NCBI RefSeq assembly: GCF_013282095.1
Contig: NZ_BLTJ01000007.1
Location: forward strand, 124,001 to 188,000
Source of the DNA: Enterocloster alcoholdehydrogenati
GTDB taxonomy: Bacteria > Bacillota > Clostridia > Lachnospirales > Lachnospiraceae
DNA: 64,000 nt
Reading direction: 5' to 3'
Below, in pieces: positions 57,852 through 64,000 of the stretch. The notes beneath the pieces are model-generated. The model worked only from the letters and a program-made list of their open reading frames with translations. It had not been told where the DNA came from and made no database searches. Each line of letters begins with the position of its first letter. Within the stretch, counting starts at the first letter, position 1. The translations under genes and the position numbers were made by a program.

Positions 57852-60500
57852 TTATACTCCAAGCTTTCTCTGTATAAACTTCACAACTTCCATGATAGGA
57901 ATGATCATTACAGCCAGTCCCAGTGCAATCGCATACTCGTGAAGATCAATTGGAGTAAACTCAAATGCCTTTGCAAGGAATGGTACTTCGATTACGGCAG
58001 TAGTAAGAACCAGAGAAACGATCATAGCGCCGTAAAGGAACGCATTTCCTGTTTTCATTGTAAAGATAGAGCCTCTGCGGCTTCTCATGTTCAGAGAGTG
58101 GCAGATCTCTACCATGGACAGGGTCAGGAATGCCATGGTAGTTCCATCCGGGCTGTTTACAAACTCCCATACGCCGCTTTCGATGTAATGACCTACAATG
58201 TAGGAGATCATAACAAGCACCGTAACCACGAAGCCCTGGAAGAATACGTCAAAGCCCATACCGCCGGCAAAGATACCTTCTCTTGGATCTCTTGGAGCCT
58301 GCTTCATGATATCAGCCTCGCTCTTTTCCATACCAAGAGCCAGCGCCGGGAAACAGTCTGTGATCAGGTTAATCCACAGCAGATGCACCGGTTCCAGAAT
58401 CGTAAAGCCGATCAGGGTTGCGAAGAAGATTGCAAGCACCTCTGCCAGATTGGATGCCAGAAGGAACTGGATCGCCTTACGGATATTTGCGTAAATACGG
58501 CGGCCCTCTTCTACTGCAGATACGATGGTTGCAAAGTTATCGTCTGCCAGTACCATATCCGCTACGTTCTTTGTAACGTCCGTACCTGTGATACCCATTC
58601 CCACGCCGATATCAGCGCTCTTGATGGAAGGAGCATCATTTACACCGTCGCCCGTCATCGCTGTAATACGGCCCTTAGCCTTCCATGCATTGACGATACG
58701 TACCTTATGCTCCGGCTGTACGCGGGCATAAACGGAGTATTTCTCAATATCTGTCTTAAACTGTTCATCACTGATCTCGTTTAACTGTGCGCCTGTGATC
58801 GCCTGGCTGGCGTCCTCAATGATTCCCAGCTCCTTAGCGATCGCCACAGCTGTATCCTTGTGGTCGCCGGTGATCATGATGGGGCGGATGCCTGCTTCAC
58901 GGCATTCAACGATTGCAGCCTTTACCTCAGGACGGACAGGGTCGATCATACCGGACAGACCCAGATAGATCAGATCCTGCTCCAGATTAGAAGCATCTGT
59001 ATTTTCTGGAAGTACCTTCCACTCTCTCATGGAACCGCAGAGCACGCGCAGCGCCTTATCTGCCATTGCCTTGTTGCTCTTTAAGATGGAACTGCGGATC
59101 TCTTCAGTCATTTCCACAGCCTGACCGCCGATATAGGCTCTGGTGCAGCGCTTTAATACCTCGTCAGGAGCGCCCTTTGTAAACTGAATGAAGCTGCCGT
59201 CCGCCGTCTTGTGGATGGTAGTCATCATCTTACGCATGGAATCGAAAGGAGCCTCTGCCACGCGGACATATTCACTCTCCAGCTGATCCTTCGGAAGTCC
59301 GTTCTTTGCAGCATCATTTACCAGCGCGCACTCCGTAGGCTCTCCTACTGCCTCGCCGCTGTCTGGGCTTAAGGAAGCGTCGGAACAGAGCGCCATGGCG
59401 ATCTCCAGCATCTTCTCATCATCTGCAACGTGCTCCACTACCGTCATCTTATTCTGAGTCAGAGTACCTGTCTTATCGGAACAGATAATCTGAGTACATC
59501 CCAGGGTCTCTACCGCTGTCAGCTTACGGATAATGGCGTTTCTCTTTGACATATTGGTAACGCCGATGGAAAGAACAATGGTAACAACGGCTGCCAGGCC
59601 CTCAGGAATAGCAGCTACAGCCAGAGAAACGGCTACCATAAAGGTACTTAAAATGGTGTCGCCTGTGATGCCGCCAGAGCTTCCCTGCGCGCGCAGCAGG
59701 CCCACAGCGAAAATAACCACGCAGATTCCCACAACCAGGACGGTCAGGAACTTGCTCAACTGGTTTAACTTGATCTGGAGAGGTGTCTCCTCATCCTTTG
59801 CCTGAGCCAGAGCGTCAGCAATCTTACCCATTTCCGTATCCATACCGGTAGCTGTGATCACTGCCTTGCCGCGGCCGTAAACTACGGTGGAGCCCATGTA
59901 AACCATGTTCTTGCGGTCGCCTAAGGGAACGTCCTTCTCACCGCCCAGATTTAACACCTGGATGATCTTGTCAACCGGAACAGACTCACCGGTCAGAGCC
60001 GCTTCCTCGATCTTCATGCTGGCGCACTCGATGATACGTCCGTCAGCCGGAACGGAATCACCTGCCTCTAAGATCACTACATCGCCCGGAACCAGCTCTT
60101 CGCTCTTTAATGTCACGAGTTTTCCGTCACGCATAACCTTACTGGTGGCTGCTGCGATTTCCTGCAAAGCTGCGATGGCTGCCTCTGCCTTGCTCTCCTG
60201 AACAACACCCAAAACAGCATTGATCACAACTACCGCCATGATGATGATAACATCTGTAAATGATTCACCCTCATAGTAAGCGGTAATTCCGGAAATAACC
60301 GCCGCCACGATCAGAATAATGATCATGGGATCTGCCAGTTCATCGAGAAATCTCTTTAACAGGGAATCCTTTTTTCCCTCTTTCAGCTTGTTGTGACCGA
60401 ATTTTTCCAGGCGGCTGGCCGCCTCCTGTGAGGAAAGACCCTCTTCTGAGGTTTTCTTCTCATTCAGCACATCCTGAATACTGGACAGGTACTCTTTCAT
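57852..60500 (-). CDS. P2A-type cation-transporting ATPase, probable Mn2+ (or Ca2+) exporter
   Basis: Inner-membrane P-type ATPase of 882 residues. N-terminal cation-ATPase domain, TGES actuator motif near 171, the helix-4 site VAAIPEGLAAVV, phospho-acceptor D342 in CSDKTGTLTQNKM, nucleotide-domain KGAPDEVLKRC, and hinge MTGDGVNDAPSIKSADIGV are intact; about ten helices. Sequence class is SERCA/PMR1-like, usually labelled calcium-transporting. The start at 60500 has AAAGGAGG eight bases upstream; the open frame extends upstream into the riboswitch region. A probable yybP-ykoY riboswitch in the leader argues for manganese export as the main job (inference from established knowledge of that RNA). 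Confidence 0.93.
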   Translation of the reverse strand: MKEYLSSIQDVLNEKKTSEEGLSSQEAASRLEKFGHNKLKEGKKDSLLKRFLDELADPMIIILIVAAVISGITAYYEGESFTDVIIIMAVVVINAVLGVVQESKAEAAIAALQEIAAATSKVMRDGKLVTLKSEELVPGDVVILEAGDSVPADGRIIECASMKIEEAALTGESVPVDKIIQVLNLGGEKDVPLGDRKNMVYMGSTVVYGRGKAVITATGMDTEMGKIADALAQAKDEETPLQIKLNQLSKFLTVLVVGICVVIFAVGLLRAQGSSGGITGDTILSTFMVAVSLAVAAIPEGLAAVVTIVLSIGVTNMSKRNAIIRKLTAVETLGCTQIICSDKTGTLTQNKMTVVEHVADDEKMLEIAMALCSDASLSPDSGEAVGEPTECALVNDAAKNGLPKDQLESEYVRVAEAPFDSMRKMMTTIHKTADGSFIQFTKGAPDEVLKRCTRAYIGGQAVEMTEEIRSSILKSNKAMADKALRVLCGSMREWKVLPENTDASNLEQDLIYLGLSGMIDPVRPEVKAAIVECREAGIRPIMITGDHKDTAVAIAKELGIIEDASQAITGAQLNEISDEQFKTDIEKYSVYARVQPEHKVRIVNAWKAKGRITAMTGDGVNDAPSIKSADIGVGMGITGTDVTKNVADMVLADDNFATIVSAVEEGRRIYANIRKAIQFLLASNLAEVLAIFFATLIGFTILEPVHLLWINLITDCFPALALGMEKSEADIMKQAPRDPREGIFAGGMGFDVFFQGFVVTVLVMISYIVGHYIESGVWEFVNSPDGTTMAFLTLSMVEICHSLNMRSRRGSIFTMKTGNAFLYGAMIVSLVLTTAVIEVPFLAKAFEFTPIDLHEYAIALGLAVMIIPIMEVVKFIQRKLGV

Positions 60501-60653
60501 TGCTTCTTCCTCCTTTGATATTGGCGCGCTACCATTTTTCACAGTAAGCCCGCATTGATGTACCCTCAGGAGCGTCTTTGTCATCATGCCCGGCACGGCC
60601 ATCCGTTATACATCTGACCCGGTAAAAATCCGGGCAGGTTCCGTCTTTGTAAC

Positions 60654-60820
60654 AAAAAGCGAGACTTACCAGAGCCACTTTCCATGTGTGAAACAGGCTT
60701 CCGATAAGTCTCGCCATTTAAAACCAAGCCACGGACACGCTCCGATGCTGTTGACTTCGCTACACGGTTTTCCGGTTTCCTACATCCGGTCAAACTGCGC
60801 TGACTACTCCCTTACTGATA
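60654..60820 (-). ncRNA. yybP-ykoY-type manganese riboswitch with intrinsic terminator
   Basis: On the minus strand the leader opens with GTAAGGGAGTAG (60804-60815), the conserved L1-type element, and about 100 nt later has GCGAGACTTAT (60704-60714), the conserved L3-type element. GUAAG can pair with CUUAU to close helix P1. The same GCGAGACTTA is the exact complement of TAAGTCTCGC (minus strand, 60659-60668), which runs into TTTTT (60654-60658): a terminator. P1 and terminator exclude each other, so Mn2+ binding should favour read-through into the ATPase gene. A second stem (CCCGG/CCGGG, 60619-60635) lies further on. This family is known to sense Mn2+ in front of exporters and P-type ATPases. 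Confidence 0.8.
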
Positions 60821-60824
60821 AATA

Positions 60825-60853
60825 ATGCTATCACGTCCAGGGGGAACTGTCAA
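60825..60853 (-). promoter_or_regulatory. Promoter of the riboswitch/ATPase transcript
   Basis: On the minus strand TTGACA (60848-60853), 17 bp, TAGCAT (60825-60830). The predicted start lies about 10 bases before the riboswitch element, so the aptamer begins near the 5' end. Confidence 0.7.
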
Positions 60854-60907
60854 GAATTTTTATTTTACTTGTTTGTTTCAGTTTTCAACATCTCTTCATC
60901 CTCTTTC

Positions 60908-61447
60908 TCAGACTTCCGTCCCCTCTGCGTCCCATTCTGCAACAATCCCCAAAGGCCGTTCCAACAGGGGGTACAGAACTTCTGCTATCACAAGGCCGCC
61001 TGTTCCCTGTAACAGATTAGAGGGGACGCTTGCCAGGGAGGCCCCTGATCCATACAGGATGGTCTCACAGATAAAATACCCCAGCGCTACCAGGAAGATA
61101 TCTATAACTCCTCCCAGCACGACGGCTATTTTTCTGCTTTTTCCCTTAGAGATCGCCCTTCTGTACACCAGTCCGGTGCCCCATGCCACAAACCCCTTGA
61201 TAAAAAATGTAATCGGCACATAGATAAAATATCCGCCTGACAGATCTGCCATACAGGAGCCGATCCCTGCTGCCAGAAAGGCCGTTGCCGGGTCTAAAAA
61301 TACTCCTGCCAGAATCACCGCTGCGTCTCCCGGATGGATATAGCCGCCGGTACCGGGAGTGGGGATACGGATGGATATCGTCGAAACACAGATAAGAGCT
61401 GCAAACAATGCCGCGAATACCAGTTTTTTTACAGATACTGCCTTCAT
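60908..61447 (-). CDS. ECF transporter S component
   Basis: Substrate-capture membrane subunit of 179 residues with about six helices for a group II energy-coupling-factor vitamin importer. Features: KLVFAALFAALICVSTISIRIP opening, a GGYIHPGDAAVILAGVFLDP segment and SCMADLSGGYFIYVPITFFIKG. The GxGxIHPGD type resembles the pantothenate/hydroxymethylpyrimidine and related S units; the vitamin cannot be named. The shared EcfA/A'/T module is not in the window. AAGGAGG precedes the ATG. It ends 54 bp from the riboswitch/ATPase promoter. Confidence 0.85.
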   Translation of the reverse strand: MKAVSVKKLVFAALFAALICVSTISIRIPTPGTGGYIHPGDAAVILAGVFLDPATAFLAAGIGSCMADLSGGYFIYVPITFFIKGFVAWGTGLVYRRAISKGKSRKIAVVLGGVIDIFLVALGYFICETILYGSGASLASVPSNLLQGTGGLVIAEVLYPLLERPLGIVAEWDAEGTEV

Positions 61448-61500
61448 AAACCGTTCCTCCTTATCATTGCACTGTCACTCGTTTCCCGCATTGTACCATA

Positions 61501-61552
61501 AAATTGGACTGATTAAAATATCCATTTTGAATATTTTTAACCAGTCCAATTT
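61501..61552 (-). terminator. Long hairpin between radical SAM and ECF genes
   Basis: Arms 61501-61521 and 61531-61552 pair almost completely (AAATTGGACTG with CAGTCCAATTT, extended by an AT-rich part) around a short loop. On the minus strand it follows the radical SAM stop by 21 bp and ends in TTTT, as an intrinsic terminator. The sequence symmetry would also allow function in the other direction. Confidence 0.65.
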
Positions 61553-61573
61553 ATTGCATTATGAAATGTTTAT

Positions 61574-62683
61574 CTACACTGTCCCCGCCACATCCTTCAT
61601 CTTTTCAAGGCAGTTTTTAAAAAATATCTTATATCCCTCACAAAAATAATTCCTGTCATATCCACCCGGCAAATCGGTATCCCGGCTGCGCCTGCAGCCG
61701 CCGCGGCACAGAGAAAAATACGGACATTCCCGGCACTGGGGATCCAGACGGTGAGACCGCTTTACAAAACCGATCTCATGGCGTTTCCTGTCTATCTCCT
61801 CCAGTGTATTTTCGTTAAAATTTCCCAGCCTGTATTTATCCAACACATAAAAATCACAGGGATAGACACCTCCGTCAGCCTCTGTCACATACTGGATACC
61901 GCACTCGCCCCTCTGGTCGCAGGCCTCAGGATAATATCCCTTAAGCAGCCCTATATAATTTTCAAACTGGCGAATATAGGGCTGTCTGTTTTTTCTCCAG
62001 TCTCTATACCAGAGTTCAAACAGCTGTGTAAGAAATATGCCGTACTGCTGGGGGGACAGAGCATATTCTGTCTTTTGATGGCCTTCACCCAGAGGATCCA
62101 GGCAGGCAATATACTGCTGATATTTCCAGCCTCTTCGTCTGTATTCCTTATAAACGTTTTCCGCCTGCTGTGCCATTTTCCCGGTTACAACGGTAAGGAT
62201 ATTATACTCCACGCCGTATGCATCCAGGAGTTCCGCCGCTTTCAATACCACATCATAGGTTCCGCCGCCATCCTTACTGTGACGGTACGCATCATGGATT
62301 TCCCGCGTTCCATCAATAGACAGGCCTACCAGAAAATGTTCCTCCGCAAAGAACCTGCACCATTCTCTGTCCAAAAGCCCTCCATTGGTCTGAAACCCAT
62401 TATGTACCTGGATCCCTCTGCGGTTGTACTTTCTCTGAAATTCTGCCGCCTTTTTGAAAAAATCCAGTCCTCTTAAGGCCGGTTCCCCTCCCTGATAGGC
62501 ATAGCTGACCTGCCGGTCTGCGTGGATCATGGTTCTGCGGATCACCTGCCTTAACGTATCCTCCGACATAAAACCGTAGGATTCCTGTGTCCTTTTCCGG
62601 CTCTCATCGCAATAAAAGCAGTATTCGCAGTGCATATTGCACATTCCCGAAGATGGTTTAATCAAAATGCTGGAATCCGGCAT
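61574..62683 (-). CDS. Radical SAM / SPASM protein, anaerobic sulfatase-maturating enzyme type
   Basis: Iron-sulfur enzyme of 369 residues. The radical SAM cluster motif is C15-x3-C19-x2-C22 (GMCNMHCEYCFYC), with the GGE motif in YQGGEPALRG. The C-terminal SPASM region binds auxiliary clusters (ECGIQYVTEADGGVYPCDFY, QCRECPYFSLCRGGCRR, then YFCEGYK). This is the anSME pattern, which converts an active-site Cys or Ser of sulfatases to formylglycine. No sulfatase gene is in the window, so the client is elsewhere, or it modifies a peptide. AAAGGAG precedes the ATG; PNP lies 17 bp upstream. Confidence 0.9.
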   Translation of the reverse strand: MPDSSILIKPSSGMCNMHCEYCFYCDESRKRTQESYGFMSEDTLRQVIRRTMIHADRQVSYAYQGGEPALRGLDFFKKAAEFQRKYNRRGIQVHNGFQTNGGLLDREWCRFFAEEHFLVGLSIDGTREIHDAYRHSKDGGGTYDVVLKAAELLDAYGVEYNILTVVTGKMAQQAENVYKEYRRRGWKYQQYIACLDPLGEGHQKTEYALSPQQYGIFLTQLFELWYRDWRKNRQPYIRQFENYIGLLKGYYPEACDQRGECGIQYVTEADGGVYPCDFYVLDKYRLGNFNENTLEEIDRKRHEIGFVKRSHRLDPQCRECPYFSLCRGGCRRSRDTDLPGGYDRNYFCEGYKIFFKNCLEKMKDVAGTV

Positions 62684-62699
62684 TTTTATCTCCTTTTAC

Positions 62700-63530
62700 T
62701 TAGAACACTTCCTGTAATACCAGATCCACAACCTCTTCAAAGGTTGCCTTCACTCTGGCTGCTGTCTCCACCACCTCTTTATGGTTCAGGGGCTGATCTA
62801 AAATTCCGGCTCCGGGATTTGTAACGCAGGAGATTCCCAATACCGGGATTTTGCAGTGGCCGCAGACAATGGCTTCCGGCACCGTAGACATTCCCACCGC
62901 GTCTGCTCCAAGAATACCCGCCATGCGGACCTCTGCCGGCGTCTCATAGTTGGGGCCGGAGAACATCATATATACGCCTTCCTCCAGATGGATTCCCTTC
63001 TGCTCTGCCTTTTCCTTCAGGCTCTTTCTGAAACCGGCATCATATACGCAGCTCATATCCGGGAAACGGGGGCCGTCTTTCTCAAAATTAGGGCCTGTAA
63101 GGGGATTGGAACCTGAATAGTTGATATGATCCCTGATGATCATCAGCGTACCCGGCTCATAGGCGCGGTTTACTCCGCCTGCCGCATTGGTGAGAAGGAT
63201 TTTTTTCACTCCCAGACGTTTCATAATACGGATCGGCAGCGTGATCAGTCTCTGGCTGTATCCTTCGTAATAGTGTACTCTTCCCTGCATGGCGATTACC
63301 TTCTTTCCCATACAGGTTCCCATTACAAACTGTCCTGCATGGCCTGCCACTGTAGATACGGGGAAGTCCGGGATATCATGGTAGGAAATTCTTACCGGAT
63401 CCTCGATCTTGTCTGCGTAATCTCCCAGCCCGCTGCCCAGGATCATCCCGATCTCAGGCTCAAAATCTGTCTTTTCACGGATGATGCGGACGGAATCTTC
63501 AATTATTTTCATTTCTCTCTCATTTGTCAT
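62700..63530 (-). CDS. punA: Purine nucleoside phosphorylase
   Basis: Trimeric PNP of 276 residues that splits inosine and guanosine with phosphate in purine salvage. Motifs: MILGSGLGDYAD (phosphate loop), QGRVHYYEG, LLTNAAGGVNRAYEPGTLMI, YVMFSGPNYETPAEVRM-type sequence (MMFSGPNYETPAEVRM, active-site Glu and Met), and GISCVTNPGAG with catalytic Asn. Length and motifs are standard for the low-molecular-mass class. AGAGGTG precedes the ATG. Upstream on the same strand lies a BMP-family binding protein, so uptake and phosphorolysis of nucleosides are encoded together. Confidence 0.95.
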   Translation of the reverse strand: MTNEREMKIIEDSVRIIREKTDFEPEIGMILGSGLGDYADKIEDPVRISYHDIPDFPVSTVAGHAGQFVMGTCMGKKVIAMQGRVHYYEGYSQRLITLPIRIMKRLGVKKILLTNAAGGVNRAYEPGTLMIIRDHINYSGSNPLTGPNFEKDGPRFPDMSCVYDAGFRKSLKEKAEQKGIHLEEGVYMMFSGPNYETPAEVRMAGILGADAVGMSTVPEAIVCGHCKIPVLGISCVTNPGAGILDQPLNHKEVVETAARVKATFEEVVDLVLQEVF

Positions 63531-63701
63531 GGCTGCTGCACCTCTTTCTTATTTGTTTTGTAACTTTTCAGTATGGGACATCTTCCTTAATGCCCTTTGC
63601 AAGAGAAAAACCCTTCTTTTATCTTAAACATCTCTCCCGCCTTTGTAAAGCCAAATCGGCAAAAATCTGTCCATGCTCCGCCCGGCTCTTTCACGCGCAA
63701 A

Positions 63702-63745
63702 GGCCCCGGACGCGTCTGTAAAAGGCGCAGCCGGGGCCGGTTTTT
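63702..63745. terminator. GC-rich hairpin after the BMP-family gene
   Basis: GGCCCCGG (63702-63709) and CCGGGGCC (63731-63738) are perfect complements. On the plus side GGTTTTT follows; on the minus side, the direction of the flanking genes, only TTTGC follows. It lies in the 233-bp spacer before PNP and may be a partial terminator. Confidence 0.6.
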
Positions 63746-63763
63746 CTGCTGTTTTATTTTCTC

Positions 63764-64000
63764 TTATTCTAAGAAGGTTCCTGCCTTAATCTGCTCTACA
63801 TACTCCAGATACTGCTTCTGAACATCCTCCGGCACCAGGCTGGAGAAGGTTCCCACGCTCAGACAGCCGTTGCTCAGGTCGCCGTATACAGTCTTATTTC
63901 CAAAGGTTCCGTCCTCTACGGTCTCCATGCAGGCCTTTACAAGGGCTGCGTTGTCTGTTACTACAGAGCAGATGATCACTTTATCGTCTGCAGAGCCCAG
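63764..64000 (-). CDS. BMP-family nucleoside-binding lipoprotein (5' part outside window)
   Basis: The last 79 codons of a basic-membrane-protein-type (PnrA/TmpC-like) substrate-binding protein. Visible are VIICSVVTDNAALVKACMETVEDGTF, YGDLSNGCLSVGTFSSLVPED and the end VEQIKAGTFLE. These match the family C-terminus, which has a strand, a helix pair and the 'eGtf..g..v.ygl..g.v' pattern. Members bind purine nucleosides for an ABC importer, which fits the PNP gene immediately downstream. The signal peptide and start lie right of position 64000. Confidence 0.82.
   Translation of the reverse strand: MGSADDKVIICSVVTDNAALVKACMETVEDGTFGNKTVYGDLSNGCLSVGTFSSLVPEDVQKQYLEYVEQIKAGTFLE

Noticed and set aside
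57852-60500. Plain calcium-transporting ATPase label.
   Set aside because: The protein class alone suggests Ca2+, but the leader has the hallmark motifs of a Mn2+ riboswitch, so I kept a broader cation call with manganese preferred.
61501-61552. The long AT-rich hairpin as a MITE-like mobile repeat.
   Set aside because: It fits a terminator after the radical SAM gene and I saw no second copy in the window.
1-64000. CRISPR arrays, tRNA or rRNA genes, integrases, transposases, phage genes, toxin-antitoxin pairs.
   Set aside because: None seen. The only large repeat is the rubrerythrin duplication, which has no transposase, terminal inverted repeats or target duplication that I can find.

Overview
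The window reads as chromosome of a strictly anaerobic, low-to-medium GC Firmicute of the Lachnospiraceae / Clostridium clostridioforme type. This is inferred from strong AGGAGG ribosome sites, a reverse rubrerythrin under a PerR-like repressor, an anaerobic sulfatase-maturase-type radical SAM enzyme, YesM/YesN two-component control of sugar uptake, and electron-transfer-flavoprotein acyl-CoA chemistry. I saw no rRNA, tRNA, CRISPR, phage or insertion sequence. Most genes are on the minus strand, with plus-strand islands at 10.7-14.0, 21.7-22.6, 32.2-32.6, 40.2-42.0 and 51.4-57.6 kb.

Region by region. 0-2.6 kb: a sugar-acid locus (TRAP binding protein, mannonate-dehydratase-family enzyme, FCD-type GntR repressor) with two copies of a TTGTCNGACAA operator. 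2.7-14.0 kb: a glycan operon (ABC binding protein, two permeases, GH38 alpha-mannosidase, divergent GH28) facing a YesM/YesN pair; a 13-bp direct repeat with 21-bp period abuts the operon's -35 box. 14.1-17.7 kb: a lipoprotein and a polar amino-acid ABC transporter. 17.8-23.9 kb: dihydroorotase, MBL-fold hydrolase and AbgT transporter with a divergent LysR regulator, then a GntP permease. 24-32.6 kb: a carboxylate-activation and enoyl-CoA-reduction cluster (two acyl-CoA dehydrogenases, EtfBA, family III CoA-transferase, acyl-CoA ligase, a cysteine-rich protein, and a divergent thioesterase). 32.6-39.8 kb: a housekeeping-like operon (S1-domain protein, small alarmone synthetase, membrane GDPD, D-aminoacyl-tRNA deacylase) ending in a DUF3783 / VWA / MoxR cassette. 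40.2-42 kb: PHP phosphatase plus LysR regulator.

42.1-51.1 kb holds an Amadori-compound operon: a dipeptide-type ABC importer, a peptidase C26 amidohydrolase, a fructosamine-6-phosphate deglycase, a fructosamine kinase and a GntR/UTRA regulator. 51.4-57.7 kb: perR and two nearly identical reverse rubrerythrin genes as 682-bp direct repeats flanking a LysR / 2-hydroxycarboxylate transporter / hydrolase segment. The second repeat carries the last codons of perR, which shows the direction of copying. 57.8-64 kb: a P2A-type cation ATPase behind a probable yybP-ykoY manganese riboswitch with an intrinsic terminator, an ECF S component, a radical SAM maturase, purine nucleoside phosphorylase and the end of a BMP-family nucleoside-binding lipoprotein.

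The most unusual items are the Amadori operon that couples a peptide importer with a C26 hydrolase, the GH28+GH38 operon whose GH28 lacks the usual catalytic-site His, the reductive acyl-CoA cluster without a hydratase, and the riboswitch that re-labels the 'calcium' ATPase as a likely manganese exporter. All functional assignments come from reading the sequence; no database search was run.
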